A stretch of 64,000 bases of DNA, taken from assembly GCA_017464305.1 (NCBI GenBank), contig JAFUDS010000004.1, forward strand, positions 1 through 64,000. The letters run 5' to 3'. The position numbers and the translations under genes are program-made. Below the pieces are notes generated by a model. The model saw only the letters and a program-made list of their open reading frames with translations, was not told the DNA's origin and searched no databases. Position 1 is the first letter of the stretch. Every line of letters begins with the position of its first letter. Of this stretch, positions 25,123-32,508 are shown piece after piece. This DNA is from Clostridia bacterium. GTDB taxonomy: Bacteria > Bacillota > Clostridia > Christensenellales > Aristaeellaceae.

Positions 25123-25244
25123 ATGACCTATGAAGAATTCCTGGAGGCGCTGAAGGCAAAGGCACATGAGGATTTCGGTATTGACCTGGAGAAAATGACG
25201 TTTTAAAGGTGTATGAGGACGGTAAAGCTGAGGTGGACGAATGA
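25123..25244 (+). pseudogene. Small gene broken by a frameshift
   Basis: ATG 25123 behind AGGAAGGTGACC gives MTYEEFLEALKAKAHEDFGI then stops at 25204. In another frame the peptide DVLKVYEDGKAEVDE continues to a TGA that overlaps the next start codon (ATGA). A one-base change near 25197 would restore a 39-codon gene coupled to its neighbour. Function unknown. Confidence 0.35.
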
Positions 25245-25924
25245 ACGATCTAATGTATGTCTTTCTGGTCTGGAATAAATATGATGAGGAAAAGAAAAAA
25301 GTTGTTGATGCACTTATTCCAAGGATAGACGCATTGCTGAAAGAAAAGGGCTGGGAGTACACAGGACTGCGTAATATGTACAGACCAGCGAAGGGAACGG
25401 ATCCTGACGATACCTATATTCAGGCGAAGCAGGCGTTAAAGGACGCGGAATGGCTAAAGGAATACAAGCCTTTTGTTCAGGTCAGCACATGGACAAACGC
25501 CTGTGATCTGAGTGAGATTGTGATTGAGAATGCGGGCGACGTCGATGAGGCCAAGCTAAACAAATACAGAGAGTATTACCGGGAGAATCACAGGTTTGCA
25601 CACGGAATTGTGGTAGATGATGAAACCCATGTGCTTCTGGATGGATACATGTCCTATCTCATCGCAAAGGAACATGAGAAGGTGTATCCCGACATTATGC
25701 AGGTGAAGCGCGGCCAGGTGTTCAGGAAGATTATCGTCGGAAAGCTTGAGGGCGAGGACCGCATAAACGTCTGGTATTATGATGATGGCCCGGCGGTGTG
25801 CCCGGGGGATGTGATTGCCGCTGCGGATGGAAGACGGATGGAAGTGGAAAGTATAGGGTATGTTGCGGGAAAGTATGCGTGCGAAAGGTATAAACCGTGG
25901 GCACTCGAGAACCGGGAGGGCTGA
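25241..25924 (+). CDS. Unknown protein of the RNA-repair cluster
   Basis: 227 residues. The N-terminal 95 residues are helical. A middle segment (HVLLDGYMSYLIAKEHEK) recalls ParB/Srx-like nucleotide-binding regions, in which a gene product is told to keep a list of conserved DG(Y/H) residues. The C-terminal 60 residues form beta strands (INVWYYDDGPAVCPGDVIAA). I do not recognise the family. It is enclosed by phosphoesterase and Thg1-like genes and is intact. Confidence 0.45.
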   Translation: MNDLMYVFLVWNKYDEEKKKVVDALIPRIDALLKEKGWEYTGLRNMYRPAKGTDPDDTYIQAKQALKDAEWLKEYKPFVQVSTWTNACDLSEIVIENAGDVDEAKLNKYREYYRENHRFAHGIVVDDETHVLLDGYMSYLIAKEHEKVYPDIMQVKRGQVFRKIIVGKLEGEDRINVWYYDDGPAVCPGDVIAAADGRRMEVESIGYVAGKYACERYKPWALENREG

Positions 25925-25929
25925 GGAAG

Positions 25930-26648
25930 ATGTCATATGACTATGATGGTCTGGGAATAGTAAGATGGCTGGAAGATGACCGGTAAAAGGGCATGGATTC
26001 ACAGCTTCACAAAAGGTTTTGTACGCCCTTTTGATCATGTGCTGATGACGGCGATGCAGAAAACGATGATGGATCTGTGCAAGAACATACAGGGTGCGGT
26101 TTTTGGCTATACGCAGTCGGATGAGATTTCTTTGCTGCTGATCGATTATCTGAATCTGGACTCCAGCGCCTGGTTTGACAATGAGGTACAGAAGAGCTGC
26201 TCAGTATCCGCATCTATGTGTACGTTGTATTTCAATCAGCATTTTTCCGAGGAGGTCGCGCAAGCTGCTGACGGAAATGGGGAGCATAAGGCTCGGCTAA
26301 AGGCGGCGAAGGCAGGCGGAATGTTTGATGCGCGCTGCTTTAACGTGCCGCGGGATGAGGTGACCAACTACTTCCTTGGCCGGCAGAATGATGCGACGAG
26401 GAATTCCATTCAGATGGTTGGGCAATGCTACTTTAAGCACAGAGAGCTACAAGGGAAAAGCGGAAACGAGATTCAGGATATGTTACTGACGAAGTATGAT
26501 GTCAATTGGAATCATTTTTACCGTCCCGGAAAAACGGGGCGCAGCATGCTATAAGGCAGCGGACGGATGGTTTATAGACGCTGATATGCCTATCCTGAAG
26601 GAGAATGGACGAGATTATGTGGAACGCCTGTTAGATCCTCAGGCCTGA
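25930..26648 (+). pseudogene. Thg1-like tRNA 3'-5' polymerase, broken
   Basis: The start MSYDYDGLG at 25930 matches the beginning of bacterial Thg1-like proteins, but the frame stops at 25988 and the expected catalytic IDG metal-binding segment is missing. From 25976 another frame gives FTKGFVRPFD, then GYTQSDEISLLLIDY, the hallmark of the family. That frame ends at 26554, yet a +1 shift near 26530 continues with KRGAACYK and GWFIDADMPILKENGRDYVE, the usual C-terminus. So at least two lesions exist. Intact family members add or repair nucleotides at tRNA 5' ends in the 3'-5' direction. Part of the RNA-repair cluster. Confidence 0.85.
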
Positions 26649-26677
26649 GATACAGAAGAGGATTTGTACAAGAATGA

Positions 26678-26708
26678 CATGAAGAAAAGAATCCATATGA
26701 AAGCGATA
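26678..26708 (+). repeat. Gene-junction repeat, copy 2
   Basis: Matches 21459-21489 at 26 of 31 positions. It lies 30 bp after the Thg1-like remnant. Confidence 0.4.
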
Positions 26709-26758
26709 ACAACGAGATAACACCATGAACTTAACATAAATTGTTATCCTGAGTTATC
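26705..26758. promoter_or_regulatory. Paired GATAAC sites, possible operator
   Basis: GATAAC at 26705 and 26716 face GTTATC at 26743 and 26753, forming a symmetrical set of four half-sites ahead of the small frame at 26782. Confidence 0.4.
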
Positions 26759-26781
26759 TTATTGGGGAAGGTGTGAACACC

Positions 26782-26892
26782 ATGACGAAGCAGGAAAATA
26801 TGATCAGGATAACAGCAATCGAAAACGCACTAAAGGAGTTGCCTAAGGGGAGACTGGTTTATAAGAACATTAAGGGAAGACAGCAGCCTTAA
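26782..26892 (+). pseudogene. Truncated small gene
   Basis: 36 codons behind GGGGAAGG. The end of the frame (LPKGRLVYKNIKGRQQP) recalls the start of short clostridial proteins of the form LPKGxLxxKxIKGxxYYYLQ, so it is probably the first third of such a gene. It is followed by a tract of tandem ACCACCAACACA repeats and a GGTGGTG hairpin arm. Confidence 0.35.
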
Positions 26893-27021
26893 CACAACCA
26901 CCAACACAACCACCAGTGGTGAAGGTGGTGACGAAGATAGGTACCAGTGCTGAAGATAATGCAGAAAATGAGGTCCAATCAGAAAACGTAATTGAAAGCA
27001 AACAACCGGAGGATAATAACT

Positions 27022-28056
27022 GTGGAAACAAAAACGATCCATCTCACAACGAAAGAAGGACAGATTCTGCGGGATGTTTGCTTTGCCAGAATGAAGGTGC
27101 TGTGTGCTGGAGATCCAGGGGAAGCAGAGTCTCTTCCGGTGCATACGGAATTAACAGCATTTATGACGCGGCAGGCGCTTCCGGTATTCGATTTTTTCCG
27201 CTGCGCCTGGCATGGCAATGAGGAAGGCGTAAAGCGACAGGCAAAGGCTCAGCATAACCTCGGCCCGCATGCTGGGGGTGATTATTATGACGGCATGATC
27301 GGGGACTATCGAAATATCTTGGCTGGCCTTATGGAAAGTAATTATGAGCCAAGCGATGTGGAAATGCTTCAGACGCGGCTGAAAGGGTTTATCAAAGCGC
27401 AGAAGACGGTGCAGCCGCGGACATTGTATATTGCGGATTGCCATTTTTTCCATCGACGCTTGAATACCGAAATGGATAAACGCGGCTTTGCTTCCGCGGA
27501 AGAGATGAACGAATACATGATCCGGCAGTGGAACGCAAAAGTTACAAAGAACGATACAGTATATATTCTGGGCGATTTTAGTCTGGCAGGAGGATTTTAG
27601 ACGTCGGGGGTATTGACGCGCTTAAACGGTAAGAAGCATCTGATCGAAGGCAACCATGATGACAAGTATCTGAGGGATAAGCATTTTGAGGATCAACTGT
27701 TGAAATCGGTGGGACCGTATATGGAAATCCGTGATAACGGCAGAACGGTCATCCTCTCACATTATCCGATATTTTGTTATAAAGGACAGTATCGCAGGGA
27801 CAAGCAGGGCAGGCCGCTGACCAATATGCTCTATGGGCATGTCCACAATACACAGGATGAGAAGCTGGTCAACGATTTCATTATGAAAACCAGGGCGACG
27901 ATGGTACAGTCGCGCCATGCGCCGGAGCCTGAACCGATTCCCTGCAATATGATCAACTGCTTCTGTATGTTTTCCGATTACCAGCCGATGACGCTGGATG
28001 AATGGATTGAGATTGATAAGAAACGCCGGGAAAGGATGGTGGCGGCAGTTGAATGA
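27022..28056 (+). pseudogene. Second metallophosphoesterase, interrupted by TAG
   Basis: GTG 27022 has GGAGG nine bases upstream. A helical N-terminal domain of about 130 residues is followed by phosphoesterase motifs: LYIADCHFFH (D-x-H), VYILGDFSLAGGF, then an in-frame TAG at 27598-27600. The same frame continues after it with LIEGNHDDKYL, VILSHYPIF and MLYGHVHN, and ends at 28056. All metal ligands are therefore present but split by the stop. Either the gene is dead, two fragments associate, or the codon is read through. Family members are typically found near RNA ligase or Thg1-like genes. Confidence 0.75.
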
Positions 28057-28066
28057 AGTAGAAAAC

Positions 28067-28255
28067 ATGCGACAACTGATTATCGCACGGAAGGATCTGA
28101 ATATGTCGCCGGGAAAATTGGCGGCGCAGGTGAGTCACGCCAGCATGGCGCTTCTTGCCAATATGGTCCGGCGCGGCGGCATTGACAAAAGAGAATCCCT
28201 GGATCCGGATGGGGAGGAAACATACTACATCTATTTTGAGATACGCAACTGCTGA
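28067..28255 (+). pseudogene. PTH2-like peptidyl-tRNA hydrolase, truncated
   Basis: The start MRQLIIARKDLNMSPGKLAA then QVSHASMALL is the conserved beginning of the PTH2/Bit1 family, which releases peptides from tRNA. The frame stops after 62 codons, about half the normal length of 115-130 residues, following YYIYFEIRNC. The remaining half is not recognisable downstream. It starts ten bases after the phosphoesterase stop, so the two were probably co-transcribed. Confidence 0.75.
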
Positions 28256-28641
28256 TTATTTCACAGATCTTCAGAAGGCTTTCACAAGACGAACACAATC
28301 GAGAGATAGAATAATCCTGCCGAAGGGAGCGGAACCACCACCCTCCCGGAGGAACCCTTTTCCTGACACCTTATCGTGTCAGACCTCCCTATCCTCCATA
28401 TTAAGCAGCCCATCCTCCGGGATGGGCTGTGTATCGTTTTGGAGAATTGCAACTTGATCGCGCGAAATCCTTCCCGTCTTGCAAATAGGGCCGATGGACG
28501 GTACGCGGCGAAAAGCGGGATGAATGCTGGAGAAATTCCTGCACGCAGGAGAAAACAGCTGTGATTGCAGGGAGGAAGGGACAATGGTGGTTTGTGCAAA
28601 TTGCATAAATTAGAAACAGCAAATTTGTCAAAAATACCCCT
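28256..28641. other. Gene-free junction between accessory and core regions
   Basis: About 385 bp without a supported gene. It holds a 10-bp hairpin (CAGCCCATCC 28406-28415 with GGATGGGCTG 28420-28429) and a short TGACAC/GTGTCA hairpin at 28361-28378. GC content and codon style change here from the mosaic island to the GC-rich core. Confidence 0.5.
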
Positions 28642-28669
28642 TTTCAAAGCTGGGAAAATCTGGTATGAT
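28642..28669 (+). promoter_or_regulatory. Probable promoter of the ABC ATPase gene
   Basis: TTTCAA, 16-base spacer, TATGAT, 47 bases before the start codon at 28717. Confidence 0.5.
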
Positions 28670-28716
28670 ATGAGCCATCAAGGGCAAGGCCCGAATTTAT
28701 GAGGAGGAATTTTAAA

Positions 28717-29838
28717 ATGGCAAGTGTATCTCTGCAGCACATCTACAAGATCTACACGGGCAACGTGACCGCCGTTAGCGACTTCTGCCTGGACATCGCG
28801 GATAAGGAATTTATCGTTCTGGTCGGTCCTTCTGGCTGCGGTAAGTCCACCACCCTGCGCATGGTCGCCGGTCTGGAAGAGATCTCCGATGGTGAGCTGT
28901 ACATTGGCGACAAGCTGGTAAACGACGTGGCTCCCAAGGATCGCGACATCGCCATGGTGTTCCAGAACTACGCTCTGTATCCCCATATGACCGTGTATGA
29001 CAACATGGCCTTCGGTCTGAAGCTGCGCAAGACCCCCAAGGATGAAATCAAGCGCCGCGTGGAAGAAGCTGCCAAGATCCTGGACATCGCTCACCTGCTG
29101 AACCGGAAGCCCAAGGCTCTGTCCGGTGGTCAGCGTCAGCGTGTTGCTCTGGGCCGTGCTATCGTCCGTGAGCCCAAGGTTTTCCTGTTCGACGAACCTC
29201 TGTCCAACTTGGACGCCAAGCTGCGTGTAGCCATGCGTACTGAGATCACCAAGCTGCATCAGCGTCTGCAGACCACCTTCATCTACGTTACTCATGACCA
29301 GACCGAAGCCATGACCATGGCCAGCCGGATCGTGGTTATGAAGGACGGCGTTGTGCAGCAGGTGGATACCCCCCAGAACCTGTACGACTATCCCACCAAC
29401 GAGTTCGTCGCCGGCTTCATCGGCAGCCCCCAGATGAACTTCTTCGATGTGAAGCTGGCTCGCGAAGGCCAGGATGTGGTCGCCAAGTTCGGCAACAACA
29501 AGATCATCGTGCCCGCCGCCAAGATCGGCAAGTTCACGGACGAGAGCTACATTGGCAAGGAAGTTGTCATGGGCATCCGTCCCGAGAACATCCACGACAG
29601 CGAAGACAAGCTGGCTGAGTTCTCCACCGCCACCATCGATGTGGACGTGGAAGTGACCGAACTGATGGGCTCTGAGACCTATCTGTATCTGTCCACCACC
29701 GGCAAGGAAGGCAACATCGTGGCCCGCGTTGATCCTCGCTCCACCAGCCGCGCTGGCAGCAAGATCAAGATCGCGCTGGACACCAACCGGCTGCACTTTT
29801 TCGACAAGGAAACTGAGAAGACCATCCTGAACAAGTAA
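28717..29838 (+). CDS. Carbohydrate ABC transporter ATPase (MsmK/UgpC/MalK type)
   Basis: 373 residues from ATG 28717 behind GAGGAGG. It has Walker [11 protein letters not shown]-loop [10 protein letters not shown], signature LSGGQRQR, Walker [13 protein letters not shown] and the H-loop THD. The C-terminal 130 residues are the OB-fold regulatory domain of sugar importers (MGIRPENIH). Such ATPases usually serve several sugar transporters, and no permease gene is adjacent, which fits a stand-alone MsmK-like energizer. Own promoter upstream and strong terminator downstream indicate a single-gene unit. Confidence 0.9.
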   Translation: MASVSLQHIYKIYTGNVTAVSDFCLDIADKEFIVLVGPSGCGKSTTLRMVAGLEEISDGELYIGDKLVNDVAPKDRDIAMVFQNYALYPHMTVYDNMAFGLKLRKTPKDEIKRRVEEAAKILDIAHLLNRKPKALSGGQRQRVALGRAIVREPKVFLFDEPLSNLDAKLRVAMRTEITKLHQRLQTTFIYVTHDQTEAMTMASRIVVMKDGVVQQVDTPQNLYDYPTNEFVAGFIGSPQMNFFDVKLAREGQDVVAKFGNNKIIVPAAKIGKFTDESYIGKEVVMGIRPENIHDSEDKLAEFSTATIDVDVEVTELMGSETYLYLSTTGKEGNIVARVDPRSTSRAGSKIKIALDTNRLHFFDKETEKTILNK

Positions 29839-29856
29839 TTGTGAAAGGATCTTTTC

Positions 29857-29884
29857 CCCGGGAGAGCAATCTCCCGGGTTTTTT
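29857..29884 (+). terminator. Intrinsic terminator of the ABC ATPase gene
   Basis: CCCGGGAG and CTCCCGGG around AGCAAT, followed by six T residues. Confidence 0.9.
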
Positions 29885-29888
29885 CTGC

Positions 29889-29918
29889 TTGTAGGGGAGA
29901 ATTGTCCTGTGATATAAT
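29889..29918 (+). promoter_or_regulatory. Promoter of the CdaR-like gene
   Basis: TTGTAG, 18-base spacer, TATAAT, 35 bases before the TTG start. Confidence 0.6.
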
Positions 29919-29952
29919 GCCATCGAATTTGTTAGGGAGGGAGTGACGAGCT

Positions 29953-30615
29953 TTGGCTGAAAATAATAGATTTCCTGAGGCAAGCTGCATCATTGCCTTC
30001 CGTCCAGAAGACAACACATCCCAATCCTTTCTACAACCCCTGCGGGACTTAGCCCCTCTGGAAGAAAATGACATCCTGGCGGAGGATGGCGCGGGCCGGG
30101 TGCTGATGATCAAAGCCGGCGAGGAGCCGGAGGAAATCGCAGAATTCGCCCTGGCCCTGATCGACACCATGCAGGGCGAAACGGGCCTGCGCCTGAAGGC
30201 GGGCATCAGCGATGTGCATCATGCGCCGGAGGAATGGCCCGCCGGATATCGGGAAGCCCTGGAGGCGCTGCAGGTGGGGGGTCGCTTCCACCCCAAGGCC
30301 CCGGTCCAGGTCTATGCCCACCAGATGCTGGAGCGCATGGTGGAACAGATTCCGCCTGAGCTGCGTCGCAGCCTGCGGGCCCAGGTCTTCGGCGAGCATC
30401 CTTCCGACATCCTGACGGAGGAAACCCTTGAGACGGCGGAAAGCCTTTTCGAGGCGGACTTAAATCTGTCCGACGCCGCGCGGCAGATGTTTGTGCATCG
30501 GAACACCCTGACCTACCGTCTGGACCGGATCAAGCGGGAGACGGGGCTGGATCTGCGGGTGTTCCGGGACGCGGTGATTTTCCGGCTGCTGATGACCATG
30601 CCGGAGGAAAAGTGA
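29953..30615 (+). CDS. PucR/CdaR-type transcriptional regulator
   Basis: 220 residues, probable TTG start behind AGGGAGGGAG. The C-terminal 50 residues are the PucR-type helix-turn-helix (LNLSDAARQMFVHRNTLTYR then LDRIKRETGLDLR). The N-terminal part lacks a sugar-diacid-binding domain and is shorter than classical CdaR (about 380 residues), resembling short clostridial members. It is followed closely by the S41 protease gene. Confidence 0.75.
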   Translation: MAENNRFPEASCIIAFRPEDNTSQSFLQPLRDLAPLEENDILAEDGAGRVLMIKAGEEPEEIAEFALALIDTMQGETGLRLKAGISDVHHAPEEWPAGYREALEALQVGGRFHPKAPVQVYAHQMLERMVEQIPPELRRSLRAQVFGEHPSDILTEETLETAESLFEADLNLSDAARQMFVHRNTLTYRLDRIKRETGLDLRVFRDAVIFRLLMTMPEEK

Positions 30616-30628
30616 GGTGCGAGTGAAA

Positions 30629-31876
30629 ATGAAGAAGAAATGGATGCTGGCGTTGTGTTTGGGGTTGGCGGCTTGCCTGCTAGCGGGGTGTACCTTTATC
30701 CCCTTTACCAGCCTGAACGCCCTCTATCGCCGGGGTGGAAATGTGGCGCTGTCCGAAAGCGGGGATACGGTAACCATTCCTCGAGAGCTCTACGAGCGCT
30801 ACGCCCAGTTCGACGAGCTGCTGGATCTGCTGGACACGGTGGACTATTACTATTACAAAGAGCCGGACATCACCTCCATGCTGCAGGGAGCCAGCGCGGG
30901 CCTGCTGGCGGGGCTGGAGGATCCCTATACCTTCTATTACACCCCCGAAGCCTGGACCCAGATGTGGGAGGATGACGAAGGAGAATACGCCGGGGTGGGC
31001 ATCCTGATTTCTTCCAATTACAAGACCGGCATCTGCACCATCAGCCGGGTGTTCAAGGGCAGCCCCGCGGAAGCAGCGGGGGTCCAGCGGGGAGATATCC
31101 TCTACCGGGTGGGCGAGGATCTGTACGTCGTGCCGGAAACCCTGCAGGACGCGGTGGATATTATGCGAGGCACGCCGGGAACGGATGTAGACGTAACCTT
31201 CCTGCGGGGCGGGGAGGAGCTGACCTTCACCCTGACCCGGGCCATCATCAACGTGAACCAGGTGGAGAGCGTCATGCTGACGGAGGATATCGGCCTCATC
31301 GCCATGTATGAATTCTCCGGCAAATGCGATGAGGAATTCGAGGCCGCGCTGAACAATCTGGTGGCCCAGGGGGCCAAGGGCCTGATCATCGATCTGCGGG
31401 ATAATCCCGGCGGATGGGTGGACGCGGCCCAGCATATCGGGGACCTATTCCTGGACGAAGGGGACCTGTGCTATCTGGTGTACCGGGACGGGGAGGAGGA
31501 TCACTGCTATCCCACCAAGAACGGCAAGATCGAGATGCCCCTGGTGATGCTGGTGAACGAGAACAGCGCCAGCGCCTCCGAAATTTTGACCGGAGCCCTG
31601 CGGGACCGGGCAGGAGCCACAGTAGTGGGTGTGAACACCTATGGCAAGGGCATCGTGCAGGCGGTGCTGCCCGTGGGCCAGGCGGGGGCCGGCTTCCAGC
31701 TGACCATTGCGGAATACTTCACCCCCAACGGCAACGCGGTGCATCAGGTGGGTCTGGCGCCGGATGTGGAAATCCCCCTGGAGGAGGGTGACAACGGCGG
31801 ATATGATTTCGCGGACAAGGAGAAGGATCCGCAGCTGAAAAAAGCCCTGGAAACCATGGAGGAAAAGTTGAACTAA
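30629..31876 (+). CDS. Lipoprotein carboxy-terminal processing protease (S41)
   Basis: 415 residues from ATG 30629. The first 25 residues form a lipoprotein signal (LAACLLAGC, Cys the likely lipid site). A PDZ domain follows around residues 95-185 (YAGVGILIS ... GSPAEAAGVQRGDILYRVGE). The S41 core carries the catalytic Ser in ENSASASEIL and Lys in NTYGKGIVQ. Family proteases trim cell-wall enzymes and signalling proteins. It starts 13 bp after the PucR-like gene, so they probably form an operon. Confidence 0.9.
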   Translation: MKKKWMLALCLGLAACLLAGCTFIPFTSLNALYRRGGNVALSESGDTVTIPRELYERYAQFDELLDLLDTVDYYYYKEPDITSMLQGASAGLLAGLEDPYTFYYTPEAWTQMWEDDEGEYAGVGILISSNYKTGICTISRVFKGSPAEAAGVQRGDILYRVGEDLYVVPETLQDAVDIMRGTPGTDVDVTFLRGGEELTFTLTRAIINVNQVESVMLTEDIGLIAMYEFSGKCDEEFEAALNNLVAQGAKGLIIDLRDNPGGWVDAAQHIGDLFLDEGDLCYLVYRDGEEDHCYPTKNGKIEMPLVMLVNENSASASEILTGALRDRAGATVVGVNTYGKGIVQAVLPVGQAGAGFQLTIAEYFTPNGNAVHQVGLAPDVEIPLEEGDNGGYDFADKEKDPQLKKALETMEEKLN

Positions 31877-31896
31877 TTTTCAAAATATGATATGAT
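31868..31896 (+). promoter_or_regulatory. Promoter of the structured leader
   Basis: TTGAAC, exactly 17 bases, TATGAT, overlapping the end of the protease gene. Transcription would start near 31903. Confidence 0.7.
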
Positions 31897-32017
31897 TCCT
31901 CCTGTCGCGGGAGGGCCAGAGCCGGAGGCGAAAGCGGAAGGCCGAGGGAGGCCCGCGGGAGAACCGATTGAGCGCGGAGGGGAGCCGAAGCGCGAGATGA
32001 GAAGGGAGGAAAGGAAT

Positions 32018-32041
32018 ATGTTTACTTTGCGCGCGGCGTAA
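32018..32041 (+). CDS. Seven-codon frame overlapping the terminator
   Basis: MFTLRAA, with GGAGG eight bases upstream of ATG. Its last three codons form the 5' arm of the terminator hairpin, so a ribosome on it would open the hairpin. Possible leader peptide for attenuation. Confidence 0.4.
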   Translation: MFTLRAA

Positions 32042-32075
32042 GCAAGAGTCAACTTTGCTTGCCGCGCGTTTTTTT
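32030..32075 (+). terminator. Intrinsic terminator in the leader
   Basis: CGCGCGGC (32030-32037) pairs with GCCGCGCG (32061-32068), extended by AAGCAA/TTGCTT, then seven T residues. It lies upstream of, not after, the TM1266-like gene. Confidence 0.85.
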
Positions 32076-32141
32076 CGTGAACAGCGGCGATTCCGCCTTT
32101 TCAAGCAAAGGACGGCAACCGCGGGAGGGAGCAAACCAAGA

Positions 32142-32399
32142 ATGGAAAGCGAGAAAAGGTTGGGCTTTGTGGGCATCGTGGTGGATTCCCGGGAGGAAAT
32201 CGCCCGGGTCAACAAGGTGTTGACGGATTACGGCGCCCTGATCAAGGGCCGAATCGGCGTGCCCAACCAGGAAGACGGGACGGCCGTCATCGGCCTCATC
32301 GTCGAAGGGACCAATGAAAACCTGGGAGCCATGACCGGCAAGCTGGGCAACATCCCCGGCATCACGGTCAAGAGCGCTCTGACAGGGAAAAAGAAGTAG
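32142..32399 (+). CDS. TM1266-type iron-only hydrogenase system regulator
   Basis: 85 residues behind GGGAGGGAG. An ACT-like beta-alpha-beta fold is visible (RLGFVGIVVDSREEIARVNK, then IKGRIGVPNQEDGTAVIGLI). Proteins of this type are found with [FeFe]-hydrogenase maturation genes and are thought to regulate that system. No hydrogenase gene lies in the window. Expression may depend on the leader RNA upstream. Confidence 0.8.
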   Translation: MESEKRLGFVGIVVDSREEIARVNKVLTDYGALIKGRIGVPNQEDGTAVIGLIVEGTNENLGAMTGKLGNIPGITVKSALTGKKK

Positions 32400-32430
32400 T
32401 GTCGAGAAAGTTACTCCGTCGGTTCTCAAA

Positions 32431-32484
32431 AGGGGCCGATGGGGCGAAGCCTCCCCCCAAAAGCAGGGGAAAGGGGCTCCCCTC
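32431..32484 (+). repeat. Long GC-rich repeat (family B), short copy
   Basis: Starts GGGGCCGATGGGGCGAAGCC and ends in a CAGGGGAAAGGGG segment, the two landmarks shared with the copies at 36741, 40051, 45035 and 46539. Orientation follows the plus-strand genes around it. Confidence 0.65.
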
Positions 32485-32508
32485 AACAAACAGAAAGGAC
32501 TGATAACA

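Larger units (their letters stand above)
31903..32075 (+). ncRNA. Structured leader RNA of unknown class
   Basis: A purine-rich transcript of about 170 nt between a good promoter and a strong terminator. CGCGGG near 31906 can pair with CCCGCG near 31950, enclosing a GGCC-closed hairpin, and GCGC arms near 31975 and 31990 form another. It contains a seven-codon frame over the terminator. I match it to no known riboswitch, and propose an attenuator or small RNA ahead of the TM1266-like gene. Confidence 0.45.

Noticed and set aside
27598..27600. TAG in the phosphoesterase considered as pyrrolysine
   Set aside because: There is no supporting pyl gene or insertion element in the window, and neighbouring genes are decaying, so inactivation is simpler. 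It stays listed only as a point to check.
28678..29796. Minus-strand frame of 372 codons opposite the ABC ATPase gene
   Set aside because: The plus strand carries all ABC motifs, and the antisense protein has repetitive His/Gly/Gln composition without a ribosome binding site.
32431..32484. Family B repeats considered as intrinsic terminators
   Set aside because: They lack T tracts, and one lies between groES and groEL, where full termination would block groEL expression.
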